DNA of 64,000 nt from Hippopus hippopus (Eukaryota; Mollusca; Bivalvia; Cardiida; Cardiidae). The notes beneath the pieces are model-generated. The model worked only from the letters and a program-made list of their open reading frames with translations, was not told where the DNA came from and searched no databases. The number at the start of each line of letters is the position of its first letter. Positions within the stretch are counted from its first letter, which is position 1. Of this stretch, positions 11,173-23,161 are shown piece by piece. The position numbers and the translations under genes were made by a program. Where the stretch lies: assembly GCA_946811185.2 (NCBI GenBank), contig OX328099.1, positions 37,745,299 through 37,809,298 on the forward strand, read 5' to 3'.

Positions 11173-12546
11173 TACAGCGCGTGGCCATAATAAAGTACGC
11201 AACGTCAACGCTAATATTACATTGTTAACTCATAAGTCGGTTTACAGTTCTAGATGGTGTAGCATCATAAATATGCGTTATAATTTTTCTACCTTCAGTT
11301 TTTTGTTATTGATCCCTTGCACCTTACAACAGCTCGGATACGTTTTTGTATTGACTCGTATAGGGACACTACATAGGTAGAATCAATGTTACTCCAAATA
11401 TCCTTCACTACACGTATGAGATCAGCCCTGTTTGTAATCTCGTCTAATCGTTTTTCAAGTGGACACTTTATTTTTCTCCATAAGTTTTCAATAATATTGA
11501 TGTCCGGTGACTGACTTGGCCAAGTTAAGGAAGAGATATTGTTTCTTTCTTTCCAAATATTGGTCTGCCTTAGATCGATGTACGGAGCAGTTATCCCCTT
11601 GTAGAATCTATGTTTTTTCCACAAAATACTTTGAAATAACTGGCCACAAGTTGTCATCTAATACGCGTAAACTGAGGAGTCAATATTTCCATCAACTTCG
11701 GTTAAAATACCAACACCATTAATAGTTATGCATCCCCAAAACATCGCCGAAATTCCAGCACGTGGGAAATCGTCGGAATACTGACCGACACACTCGGGTC
11801 TGTACTTTTCATCGGGCTTTCTCCACACATAAACCTTCCTGTCTTTAACTAAAACAGTTTTAGTCTCGTCTGAAAAAATAACTTTACACCAATCTTCACT
11901 GACAGTCCACTTTAGCTTTGCCCTACACCAAGCAAGTCGTTCATCCCTGTTTTTCTTCGAAACTGTCGTTATTTTAGTAACTTTACATCGATGGCATCGG
12001 ATCCTTCTTCTATCAGCCGACAACGGACTGTACGAGGTGAAACCCTATTGTTCTCTAATGCGTCGTTAAAAGCAACTGTAAGATCTGCCAAAGTGTGTCT
12101 CCGGTGCTTTTAAACAGAACGGAACAGCACACGGCCGTCTCTTGTCTGTTTTTCGTTTCCCTCCAATTTGTTCAAGGTTTTCTGAATTTCCACGCTCCCG
12201 AAATTGTTTAAAAAACTTCTGTATGATATTACAGCTTTTCCCAGTTAACTTTGCTATTTTTCAAGAACTAAATCCGTTTTCACCCAGATTTACAATCGTT
12301 TCTTTATGTTCGAGTGTCAAATCTTGACCTCTGGCAGACATATTTTAAATGACGTCAAACATGACATCATGATCTGACATCATCAAAATTATTGGAAAAT
12401 CTATTTGCGGTAATGTTAGATTTTGTTATATGTTTCAGTATGTGTTGAAGGGCGGCAGATGACTGAAATTAACACGAATTGCAAGACATTGATTTTTCAA
12501 ATAATTCACTCTGACGTCGCGTACTTTTATTATGGCCACGCACTAT
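11173..12546 (-). mobile_element. Decayed Tc1-like transposon B
   Basis: Inverted repeats of about 35 bp bound this 1.37 kb element: TACAGCGCGTGGCCATAATA at 11173 and, reversed, TATAGTGCGTGGCCATAATA at 12546. Both continue into AAGTACG and GACGTCA-like sequence. The leading TA and the length are typical of Tc1. The encoded transposase is broken. Confidence 0.88.
11295..12341 (-). pseudogene. Broken Tc1 transposase (element B)
   Basis: On the minus strand an ATG at 12341 starts MSARGQDLTLEHKETIV, a typical Tc1 helix-turn-helix start, but a stop interrupts it soon after (ENGFSS-stop-KIAKL). A second block (12023-11658) holds the first catalytic Asp (VIFSDETKT) and YVWRKPDEKYRP, and ends in a stop. 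The last block (11657-11295) holds the Glu in SPDINIIENLW. The second Asp is seen only in another frame (LQGDNCSVHRS). At least one nonsense and two frameshift lesions are present, so it is inactive. Confidence 0.9.
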
Positions 12547-12884
12547 ACATACCTGTAGCCGACATAAGACTATCCGAGTTTTCTTGCAAGCCATGAAGTG
12601 AATGGCGCTACCGTTTTGAATGTAAACAACGTCGTCACAGCTGTTAATTTACTAACTGGATTAATACATGACAATATTCCGATCTAAAATAAATGTGAGC
12701 TTCGCTGAACAGTCCTACTGTACGAGACACTTTCACAAATACAACTAAAATTCACCTCCAGTTATTTCTTTCCAAGTCGTCTGTTTGATTTAATTAAGAA
12801 TTCTTACTGTAACACGTTCACTCCTAGATCTATTCGTCAAGTTTGTTGGTCTCCAGTTCATGGCTTGTTTTAAATATCAACCCT

Positions 12885-13824
12885 ATCACGCCCATAGGGG
12901 TCCGTAGTTTGACTCCTGTCACCCATAGACTAAAACAAGGGATTTAACTGTATTCAGCCCGTTACTTGCCCCCCCCCCCCCCCGGTTACAAAAAAACAAC
13001 GTATCTTTTCTACCCCATCAGTTATTCTCCTAATTTTTTCTACAGCTGAGAGCTAAAACATTTTTCTACCAGAAAAACACAACTGTTTGTCAGTGGCTAA
13101 TGCAGTCTGGCTGATACATTCGCTCGAACTTGTAAACTCGCTCAAAAATCTTCGCCATTGACACGGGTTCGTACATTCGATACTGACGTTCGCGCATATA
13201 AACCAATGAAATTTCTCGTTCCAAACAGTGTCACCGTACTGTCACGTGACAAAAAGGTGTGAGCAGCTGTACGAAATTTCATTGGTTGAATTCACGACTG
13301 TTAGTACATATCAACCGATGAAATTTCTCGTTCCAAACAATGTCACATGACAGAAGATGGCTGCAGCTGTTCGAAATAAGAACGTGGATCACAAATTCAA
13401 CGAATTCTGAAGCGTTTCGTCGTTATTGAAGATAAAGACTATAGGTCAGTAGTATTTTTAAACATGTTTAAAGGGTGGGAGCCGCTAATGCTGCGTTTCA
13501 TTGGATCTAAAGTGCATTTTATATCTTGAAAACGGATGTACGAACCCGTGTCAATGGCGAAGATTTTTGAGCGAGTTTACAAGTTCGAGCGAATGTATCA
13601 GCCAGGCTGCATTAGCCACTGACAAACAGTTGTGTTTTTCTGGTAGAAAAATATTTTAGCTCTCAGCTGTAGAAAAAAATAGGAGAATAACTGATGGGGT
13701 AGAAAAGATACGTTGTTTTTTGTAACCAGGGGCGAGTAACGGACTGCATACAGTTAAATCCCTTGTTTATAATATACAGTCTATGGGTGCCAGGAATCAA
13801 ACTACGGACCCCTATGATCACGCC
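12885..13824. mobile_element. Foldback element with about 290 bp inverted arms
   Basis: The left arm (12885-13176) and right arm (13537-13824) are inverted copies with high identity: CTATGGGTG near the outer end, CTGATGGGGTAGAAAAGATA, AGCTGAGAGCTAAAA, and GTGTCAATGGCGAAGATTTT at the inner end. The 360 bp loop contains two direct copies of CCAATGAAATTTCTCGTTCC-like sequence (about 13201 and 13313) and one inverted partial copy (about 13272). A poly-C run at 12969-12983 disturbs the left arm. No transposase is present; probably non-autonomous. Confidence 0.85.
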
Positions 13825-14489
13825 AACATTTTGAAATTCTTGACACGGTACATGAATTCACTTCTTCCGATCCTTCCTGCAACATTCCTAGCTTTCACTC
13901 CACTTTTTATCAAATCCACGATGAGCTTTTCTGGTCAACAGACAGCAATTAACCATGTTTTTTTTTTCTATTTCTATACCCTCGCGATAAACAAACATAC
14001 AGTCACATACAAAAAGAATTGGTGAAAAGGGCCGCCATCTTTGATTCATCCCAAAACAGACTTGTTTGAAAGCTTATATTAAGTTAACTTCTCATCTGAA
14101 CTAACTGAAAACTGGTTTTTCCTTACCTTAGTACTTTGTGATGTGCCCTTTTAAGCGTATTATCGACATAATTCTCCTTGGAATTGACAAATAAAGCTTC
14201 TGAATAAAACATGGCGGAATGTCCATCCAAATTCTTCTTATTTCATGAAACAAGTCTGCATTACTATTGATGACATGGTGTCTATAAGCCAGTTTTCTCT
14301 TGATATAAAGCCAAACATGTTCTATTATATTCAGATCAGGTGATTGTGCTGGCCAGGAAACTGATTTAAGGTTGTTTGTGGCCTTGTATTCTTGAAAAAC
14401 CCTTGATCCATGAACTGGTGCATTATCATCCTGGAAAAGGTACTGGTTTTCAGGGAAATGTTTTGCAATTACATGCCATAGATTATCTT

Positions 14490-15247
14490 ACGAACAAAGT
14501 CCGTAACAAAGAAACAAATTAACAAATGCATGGCAGAAATACAGGGACCGGGCAGGATTCGAACCTAGAACGCCCGGATGAAAGGCCAATACCATAACCA
14601 CTGAGCTAAAGAGAATTCTGGTGATCCCGGAGCAGCCCCCAATTTCTGTTATGAGACAAGCGTAACGAGAAAGAAAACCAGCAACAAGCCTTTCACAATT
14701 AACAATATTTATTAATAAATAAAGACAAAAGAGTACAATAAGAGTTAAGTTTGAATGAAATTTTGACAATGTTTAATCTTAGAGCAAGAAATAGAGTAAG
14801 TCCCCCAAAATTAAGAATTATGTTTAGACTACAAAAAGTATGAAATTTTTGGTTCCTAAAACCGAAATTAACAATAGTTTTAACTTGCAAATAGATATGA
14901 GCAACCTGTGTAAGAAATAAATAATTCCAACTTACAGATCTATATTCCAGTATAAATCCTTGTTCACTTTTCACTAATTCTGTATCCTGAAAGCTACTAG
15001 TCGAAGTTCAAAATCAAATCCACCAAGTAAGTCACTCCTATTTATATCAGCTTGGAAAATTCTAGATTAGTCTTTTCTAGAAAGATGACAACATAGATTG
15101 GTAAACAACTTGTTTACTAACAACCTGTTTCTAAAAATAACCACAATGGAAAAACCAATGAATGCTCTTTATGTTTCTAGAATACTCTGTATATAGAGTG
15201 AAAGTGATAATGAAAACAGGTTACATGTATATCCTATTTACATAACA
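14490..15247. mobile_element. 758 bp insertion with 8 bp target duplication
   Basis: The 8-mer ATTATCTT occurs at 14482-14489 and 15248-15255, on either side of the insert. Removing the insert and one 8-mer rejoins the transposase frame of element C exactly (DVLEDN to LWHVIAKH), so the boundaries are secure. I see no terminal inverted repeats. The left part contains a tRNA-like segment on the minus strand (see 14543-14613). An 8 bp duplication fits hAT-type elements, but a retroposed origin is also possible. No coding sequence is evident. Confidence 0.8.
14543..14613 (-). repeat. tRNA-like SINE head
   Basis: The minus strand reads TTTAGCTCAGTGGTTATGG (A-box-like) and, about 30 bp later, GGTTCGAATCC (a consensus B box). 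Pairing for a full cloverleaf is poor, so this is a tRNA-derived Pol III promoter remnant, not a tRNA gene. It sits inside the 758 bp insertion. Confidence 0.55.
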
Positions 15248-16364
15248 ATTATCTTCTAAGACGTCTTTATATTTTTCAGAATTGATATTTCCAGTAACAC
15301 TTGTTATTGTTCCGACACCATACCAACAAATGCACCCAAATATCATAACATGATATTTCCTGTTCTGTTGCGATGGAACCAAGTCAGGTCTATACCCTTC
15401 ACCTCGCTTACGCCAAACATACATCCTGTTACTGGTTCCAATAACAACTTGACTTTCATCTGAAAATATCACTTTATCCCAATTTCCATTTACGACCCAC
15501 CTTCTCTTCTCTAAACACCAAGACAACCGTTTCCTCCTATTTTCATTCTTGACCACAACTTTCTTCTTCAGAACCCTTCTTTGGAACCCATGCTGTCAGA
15601 CTTAAATGGTGTTAAACTATCCGTCTAGATACCTGTATCTCCCTGTTTTCATTGAATTTTGACGTAATATCACTCCCTCCTATTCACCTTTACAAGACGC
15701 TCAAGTTGTCTCCAGTCTCTGTCTAACACAAGGTTTGGTCGACCACTTCGCCTCTTGTTCTCAACTGAACCAGTGTTTAAATATTTCTTTACAATATTTG
15801 AAACAGTCATGTAAGGTACACTCAACAGTCTACCTATATCACTAAGCTTGTGACCATTCTCATATAAATCCACAGCCAATTTTTTTATCTCTGGTGATAA
15901 TTCTCGACCTTTCCTACCCATTGTGTGTTTTCAATAACAAAAACAATCAAAAGACAAAAAAAAAAAAAAACTGTGATGTCATCAATTATATCATCAATAA
16001 TGATGTCACTGACCTGATGACATCACAATGACCCCAGATAAACCGAGCTATCAAAGGGAGACAAGGCCTTATATTTTGGTTTTTATTGTAGACTTGAAAA
16101 TTTCGTTTTAGTTAATATTTAGCAGGAGAAGGGTTAAATGGTATGATTTGAATTTAGATACCTTTAAATAGCATATTTTTTACTTCTGAACGCCACTGGG
16201 CCTTTAAGCACCCTTTTCATAGAGCATGGTTCATTAATGCTTTATTTTTTCATGTTTTCCCAAAAACATACTTTGTCACCTGCGACCTTGAAATATGAGG
16301 CATATCGAATTACTTGTAACACAAGGATAATGTCCTTTATCTTCTTGAAACCACTTATCACACA

Positions 16365-16535
16365 ATTCTGTGTTTTAACGACCTCGACTGGGAATGCTTA
16401 TAAAAACATTGTGGGATAAGGAGAAATTGCTGGTAACCAATATTTTCTTCTTTTTTTCCAAACTCTGTCAGGAAAAAAAATCGAGCCGTAAATATTTTGA
16501 TGTCTGTAAATTCTTTAGATTTAGAAATGTCTAAT
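16365..16535 (+). repeat. H1 MITE degraded copy
   Basis: GTTTTAACGACCTCGACTGG, AAAACATTGTGGGATAAGGA and an imperfect palindrome (GCTGGTAACCAATATTTTC). The right arm is barely recognisable. It abuts the left end of the tandem-core element at 16536. Confidence 0.5.
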
Positions 16536-18673
16536 TTTTAGCTCGACTGAGCACGAAGTGCTCAAGGTGAGCTTTTGTGATCGTGCTGTGTCCGACGTCC
16601 GTAGTGCGTTGTGCGTCGTCAACTTTTACCTTGTGTACGCTCTAGAGGCCACATTTTCAGTCAGATACTCATGAAACTTGGTCAGAATGTTTGTCTTGAT
16701 AATATCTCGGACGAGTTCGAAAATGGGTCACGTCGGGTAAAAAACTAGGTCACCAGGTCAAATCTTAGAAAAACCTTGTGTACGCTCTAGAGGCCACATT
16801 TTAAGTCCAATACTCTTGAAAGTTAATCAGAATGTTTGTCTTGATGATTTCTCGAGCGAGTTTGAAAATGGGTCATGTCGGGTCAGAAACTAGGTCACTA
16901 GGTCAAATCATAAAAAAAAAAAAAAAAACTTGTGTACGCTCTAGAGGCCACATTTTTAGTCAGATACTATTGAAACTTGGTCAGAATGTTTGTCTTGATA
17001 ATATCTTTGACAAGTCCGAAAATGGATCATGTCCAGTCAAAAACTAGGTCACTAGGTCAAATCTTAGAAAAACCTTGTGTATGCTCTAGAAGCCACATTT
17101 TCAGTCAGATACTCATAAAACTCGGTCAGAATGTTTATCTTGATAATGTCTCGTATGATTTTAAAAAATGGGTCATGTCAGGTCAAAAACTAGGTCACTA
17201 GGTCAAATCTTAGAAAAACATTGTGTACGCTCTAGAGGCCACATTTTTAGTCAGATACTAATGAAACTTGGTCAGAAGGTTTGTCTTGATGATATCTCGG
17301 ACGAGTTCGAAAATGGGTCTTGTCAGCTCAAAAACTAGGTCACTAGGGCAAATCTTAGAAAAACCTTGTGTATGCTCTAGAGGCCACATTTTCTGTCCAA
17401 AACTCTTGAAAGTTGGTCAGAATGTTTGTCTTGATAATATCTTTTACAAGTCCGAAAATGGGTCATGTCCAGTCAAAAACTAGGTCACTAGGTGAAATCT
17501 TAGAAAAACCTTGTGTATGCTCTAGAGGCCACATTTTCAGTCAGATACTCATAAATCTTGGTCAGAATGTTTGTCTTGATGATGTCCTGGATGAGATGGA
17601 AAATGGGTTATGTCGGGTCAAAAACTAGGTCACTAGGTCAAATCTTAGAAAAAGCTTGTGTACCCTCTAGAGGCCACATTTTTAGTCAGATACTAATGAA
17701 ACTTGGTCAGAAGGTTTGTCTTGATGACATCTCGGACGAGTTCGAAAATGGGTCTTGTCAGCTCAAAAACTAGGTCACTAGGTCAAATCTTAGAAAAACC
17801 TTGTGTATGCTCTAGAGGCCACATTTTCAGTCCAAAACTCTTGAAAGTTGGTCAGAATGTTTGTCTTGATGATATCTCGGACGAGTTTTAAAGTGGGTCA
17901 TGTCGGGTCAAAAACTAGGTCACTAGGTCAAATCTTAGAAAAACTTTGTGTACGCTCTAGAGGCCACATTTTCAGTCAGATACTCATGAAACTTGGTCAG
18001 AATGTTTGTCTTTATGATATCTCGGACGAGTTGGAAAATGGGTCATGCTGGATCAAAAACTAGGTCACTAGGTCAAATCTTAGAAAAACCTTGTGCACAC
18101 ATTAGAGGCCACATTTTCAGTCCAATACTCTTGAAAGTTAATCAGAATGTTTGTTTTGATGATTTCTCGGACGAATTTGAAAATGGGTCATGTCGGGTAA
18201 AAAACTGGGTCACTAGGTCAAATCTTAGAAAAACCTTTTGTATGCTCTAGAGGCCACATTTTCAGTCCAAAACTCATGAAACTTGGTCAGTATGTTTGTC
18301 TTGATGACATCTCGGACGACTTCGAAAATCGGTCATGTTGGGTCAAAAACTAGGTCATTAGGTCAAATCTTAGAATAAGCCTGTGTATGCTCTTTAGGCC
18401 ACATTTCCTGTACACATACTTATGAAAGGTTGTCAGGATCTTTGTTTTGATAATATCTAGAATGGGAAAATTGGCTATGGTTGGCTCAAAAGTATGTCAC
18501 TGAGAGAAATTCTAGAAAAGGCTTGTGTACATGCTAGAGGCCAAATTTTCAGTCCAATAATTATAAAAGTTTAGTAGAATCTTTGTCATGATATCTCAAA
18601 AGAGATTGAAAATGGGTCATGTTTGGTCAAAAGACTCAGGTGAGCGACTTCAGGACCATCATGGCCCTCTTGT
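16536..18673 (+). mobile_element. Tandem-core element, 145 bp units, copy 1 (complete)
   Basis: The left end is TTTTTAGCTC followed by a short hairpin (GAGCACGAAGTGCTC) and a GTGATCGTGCTGTG block. From about 16640, roughly 13-14 units of 145 bp follow, each with AACTTGGTCAGAATGTTTG, AAAACTAGGTCACTAGGTCA and CTCTAGAGGCCACATTTT. The last two units are diverged. The right end is GACTCAGGTGAGCGACTTC followed by a palindromic GGACCATCATGGCCCTCTTG. The layout (fixed 5' hairpin, tandem core, fixed 3' palindrome) is like the pearl-type or Helentron-associated elements of bivalves. That class assignment is inference. Confidence 0.85.
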
Positions 18674-19367
18674 TTGTTGTTTGGTAAAGACTTAAAGAAT
18701 AGAAAACAATGAGCGTATTAGGAGCTATATAGTTTGCTCCAAATCTTTTTTTGCTCCCCCCTCTCCTCCTCCTCCTCCCCATCCTCATCATCTCTACTTG
18801 CCAATTAATGGGTAACTGCAGCTGCTGTGGCGACGTTTTTTTTTTTAACCCTTATTCATTAGCATTCACTTTTCTTTTTTGAAAAGGTGTTTTTCTTTCT
18901 GTAAGTCTGATGGTAGTTTTGGGTGGGGACGGTTTTAAGTGACAGAAACCATAGATAACAAGTGAAGAGTTCGACAAATATCAAACTGTTGGCCCGTAGA
19001 AAGCAAAATGTGTTGGGGGCACAACGACAGACCTCACTGTAACCAACCTTCTGCCTATTTCGCTGTGCACATGAATTCTTTACAACAGAGTATCTAGGAA
19101 ATTCTTTGACAGTCTAATTCTTATTTAGGTAGATCTATACGTAAGATCTTATTAACTCACTGTCTTATTTTTCTATTCAAGTAAGATCAAGATCTAGAGC
19201 TAAGGATTTTTATTGGTACTTTTAGTAACATTGGCAAAGTTACTGCGGGGGGAGCTCCCCCGCGCCTCCCCCCCCCCTCCCTCCGTTCGCACGAGCCTGA
19301 ACTGCAAGATCTTGGTCTACGCTATCCTGAAAATACATCGATGGTCGTGTTTATCAGGATATGTGTG
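18674..19367. other. No gene recognised
   Basis: Contains C-rich tracts (18755-18785 and about 19252-19280) and no convincing frame or repeat. Confidence 0.5.
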
Positions 19368-19579
19368 AACCCTTTACCAAACAATCACGGTTTTATGAAG
19401 GCATGAAAAACATTGCGGAGCAAGAAAAAAATCTGGTTATCAGCGTTTTCTGCTTTTCCCTCAAGTTTCGTTTACACTTTGAGCGGATTTCTATGATTTG
19501 AACCATATTTAATTTATGGACTGCGAACGGATGTCAGTTTTTGACGAGTGATGATTTTTTTCGTACAGTAAAGAGTTTA
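19368..19579 (+). repeat. H1 MITE degraded copy
   Basis: AACCCTTTACCAAACAATCA start and a decayed palindrome (ATCTGGTTATCAGCGTTTTC). The right end AGTAAAGAGTTTA runs into the next copy. Confidence 0.6.
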
Positions 19580-19801
19580 CTTCCTACCAAACTACAAAAG
19601 TTTAGACTTGTCCAAGTTGACAGCATTTACAGACGATAGTAAATGCATCTAAAATGGTTGGATTTGCTTTTGAAAATGGAGTAAACATTGTGGGAAACTG
19701 AGAAAATGCTGGTTACCAGCATTTTCTCTGTTTCCCACAATGTTGTCAAAAGAGTTTTCCCTCGGGTCCTTAAAACACCGGATTGTGTGGTACACGGTTA
19801 A
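19574..19801 (-). mobile_element. H1 MITE copy
   Basis: TTTACTTCCTACCAAACTAC start, palindrome at 19688-19743 (GAGAAAATGCTGGTTACCAG) and GTGTGGTACACGGTTAA end. Tail-to-tail with the preceding degraded copy, sharing its terminal bases. Confidence 0.75.
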
Positions 19802-20039
19802 GTCCTCATTATCAACGTTAGTAGCAACATTATCATCAACACATTGTTTTGATGTAGACCTATGTAGGTGTTGTTTTGGTTTGATTTAGCTGTGATTTTA
19901 GCCAGTAAAACATAATAGTGGTGGCAGTTGTAGTAGTAGTAGTTTTTGTTGTTGATGATCATGTTTTTTGTGTCTGTTTGACTGTCCGTCGGTCCGCCCT
20001 TCTGTATTCTATAGTATATCTGTTGTTTTCAAAAATCTT

Positions 20040-20574
20040 TACCATACAACATTGCATGGGGAACTACTTTCTTTATGTGGTTGACCGCGGTTATATTTAG
20101 ACTCTTGTGAAGATAAACATGAAACCACGTATGTTACGTCAGTGCAAGGTCACTGATGTTTCTTTCCTCCTTGCCCCTTGCTATCCAGGTTATACAGATT
20201 TGTTGATAGAAAGGTGTAAGCTTGGTTCTTCCATAGCAGTTCTTTACCAGTTTATGCCCTTGTTCTTTATGATCGTAGACGTCTTGAAAAACCTCGGAAC
20301 TCTGAACATCAGGAAGTTCTCCGGAATATTTCTCTGTTTTATTTAACTCACAATACAGCGAGGAAAGCATATCTGGTCCGGTGCACATAAAAGGGCCTTG
20401 GCACGAGTCCCGAAGTACCGCGGCTAGATGTAAGACCAAGTTGGTATAAAACTGATGCTTTCTGACACAGAGTAAGGCACCGTTAGATAATAGAAAATTC
20501 CGGTTTTTGCCCGAAAAATAGTGTTCGGCTGTATGGTGGCATATTTCTGCCGCGAGATACGAGATAGCTATCAT
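20040..20574 (-). pseudogene. Truncated duplicate of the glycosyltransferase 3' exon
   Basis: The minus-strand frame from 20574 to 20134 encodes residues closely matching the exon at 29598-30244 from its EHYF segment on: LLSNGALLCVRKHQFYTN, then CTGPDMLSSLY, KYSGELPDVQSSEVFQDVYD and an ICITWIARGKEERN segment. The copy has lost everything before EHYF, including the DXD motif, and no acceptor is visible there. A stop follows ISDLALT, although homology to the C-terminal tail (NHIKKVVPHA-type) continues in shifted frames to about 20040. It is read as a tandem duplicate turned pseudogene about 9 kb downstream of the parent exon. A divergent functional exon of another gene is less likely. Confidence 0.75.
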
Positions 20575-22858
20575 GATAATTTAAGAGAAGTATCGTGATA
20601 AAACAAAAATTTTCATGATAAAAATATCGCGATAATTCTAACTCTTATCATGATTTTTTCTGCTTTCGTGCCTACAACTGACATTCATGGTACCTATAAT
20701 TAGATACGGTTTCGGAACACCTTCGTCTACAACCTTATGAATTCTCCTTTTCCATGGATGGTTTTAAAGTTGTTCGTAGGAGGCATTTCGAGTCGTCTTT
20801 GTGATTTTACAGACCTCTGTTCATTTCGAGTATTGTCAAAATTTACCAATTAAGGTACAAAAAAAAAAATGTTAATGATTCGAAATTTTACTTACTGCAA
20901 TCTTATTAAAGGGTAACTCCAGACCAAAGTTTTCATTTCCAAATCGGATAAAACTATACTAGAGTTATGTTAACAAATTTTTTTTTTAGCGTTCTGTGAT
21001 GCTTACTTCACGAGATATAGAGGTTTAAACTTCGGATTTTCACCTGTCTGACAGTCGCTAATTGAAAAAATCGTGACTTCCGGCAGTTTGCCGTGACGTT
21101 ACAAGTGTCACGGAGAAGATATGGTCGCTATATATGAACTAACGCAGAAAACTGAAAAAAACTGCATGAAATTCGTAAAGATATAAATCGCTTTATCACG
21201 TTTAAATCACTTGTGCACTGCAGAATTTTCACCTCTATCGCTCTTACATCTTACTACAATCATAGGAAAGAAATTTTGAATGAATTAGCCTAGTGGAGAT
21301 AGTACTTATGAAAAGGAAAAGTTATTCTTCTGGTGGGAAACAAAACTATTTTGAAATTTATTTCTTGAAGTTATTTCAATTATACCACTGCCTAATCAAC
21401 GAATTTTAGTAGATAAAAATAAAAAAGAAATAATAACTCAAGATAGTTGAAACATTCCAAAATTCTCTTCTACTAGGTGGTAGAAGGAAGAAAGGAACGT
21501 TGCAATGTGTAAAGTAAGTCATTCGAGTACAGTTCTAAGGCTGTTTCTACCAAATATAGGACAGCGTCGATCATTGAACGGTCTACAAGTCCTGCGCAGT
21601 CTGATCTCGATCTACACCATCAGTGTCAGCATTTTACATGTCTCCTTCAGCTTGGGAAGAATTAAAAGCCTTAATCTACCTCAGAAATCGTATCCTTTCT
21701 TTAACATTCACGAACAGTGTCAAATGCAGCACACATCCTGAATTTGCTATTAAAGTTAAATCCATTTTTTATTTTTTCACTTGATCTTCATTTATTTTCC
21801 TACGTGGTTTTTTTTTTTTTTTTTTCACAATTTCAAATTTGTTTCTTTCATCAACAACAACGTTAAAAGATTGTCTGAATTGCCTCCTGCCTTCCTGCCT
21901 TCCTGCCCTCCATATCATGCAGTAAACGTTTTTGATCGTCTGTAAAGTACAGGGTCAGTCCATTTCCTACATACTGAGACATGAAAGGAGTAAAATTTAA
22001 GTGGAAATACCAACGTGGACAAAAATTATTTAACTCTCTTCTTCCGTATTTCTCGCTGTAATCATGTACCAGATAACAGATGCAGATTGCTGACCATAAA
22101 AATGCAGTAAAAATGTCAAATCATGTGGAAATACCTAGCCAGAAATTAACAGACATGAAAAACTGATCGGAGTAAAAAACACGGAAACCCATGACACAAC
22201 AAAATGTCTCTTTGACATTGTCTGATCAGTGTCACTTCAGATCGTCTTTTCAGCTTTTTAATGACTATAAGCAGTAAATTTATACAAATATCTTAATATA
22301 ACACACTTTTTGGATACACATACAACAAGGTAAAACCTATTATTTCGACCACCCCCTTTTTTTCAGAATGATAATTTCCTAAAGATTTGGAGACTAAACA
22401 AAAATAGTTATTTTTTCTGTCTGAATATATTGGCCAATTTTTGGGTAAATTTAGATAAATTCTATCAACTCAAAAAAACCTTAAGGGCTCACATTTAAAG
22501 GGTGATTTCTTTAAAAGTTTAAAGTTTCTTTATAATTACTTTTTATTAGGTGTGTTTATGAACCATCAGCATTTGTCAGCATTTTGACCTTTGTATGCTG
22601 TTGTATATCAATCAGACTTAAAAGTTGACTTCTTCAAAAGTTTAGAGTAATTAGATATGTTAAACTGTTTGTGAACCATCTGCATTTAGAAAAAATAGTC
22701 ACGGAAATTTATTGAACATCTTTCATTTAACTCTATTTTCCCCTTTATTTGCTATTTAAAACTATACTCAAGTAGAATTTAAACTACTCGGAGAAATTAT
22801 TAGTATAAAACATGGTTTCAAGATGTAATTTGGTGAAATTCATTTCTTGCAATTCATC
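20575..22858. other. No gene recognised
   Basis: AT-rich, no coding signature. A short CTTCCTGC triplication (about 21893) and a T-run near 21808 are the only repeats noticed. Confidence 0.55.
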
Positions 22859-22950
22859 CAATAGTATTGCAATAGTATTGCAATAGTAACAGGCAATATC
22901 AATACTATTGCAATAGTATTTTTCCAATGTCAATACTATCGCAATAGTAG
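22859..22950. repeat. Repeated AATAGTATTGC palindromic motif
   Basis: CAATAGTATTGCAATAGTA is followed by its inverted form (ATACTATTGCAATAGTAT) and another CAATACTATCGCAATAG. It could fold into several alternative hairpins. Confidence 0.65.
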
Positions 22951-23161
22951 ATTTTGGCCTCAATAGTCAACCCTACAAGTTACCCTATGGTAATAGTCAG
23001 CAGAAAATCTTAAACCTTTACCAAACAATCCCGTATTTCCACATACATGGGGAAGAAGCCTCTAGAAGAACGAGACGTGTCACTGAGAAGTGCTACCGAA
23101 AAAAGTAACCTTTTTCTGTAAACCATGAACCTGAACACTGACTATATGGACACAACACTTA

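Larger units (their letters stand above)
14128..15921 (-). pseudogene. Tc1 transposase pseudogene C, split by a 758 bp insertion
   Basis: The minus-strand ATG at 15921 starts MGRKGRELSPEIKKLAVDLY, a Tc1-type HTH ending in GRPNLV. A frameshift follows near 15670. The catalytic block (from 15556) has VIFSDESQVV and MYVWRKRGEGYRP and runs to DVLEDN, where foreign DNA begins. The frame resumes beyond the insertion with LWHVIAKH, then the second Asp (FQDDNAPVHGS) and Glu (SPDLNIIEHVW), ending HITKY-stop at 14128. Spacing between second Asp and Glu is 34 residues, a classical DD34E. It is inactive because of the frameshift and the insertion. I could not find its terminal inverted repeats. Confidence 0.88.
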
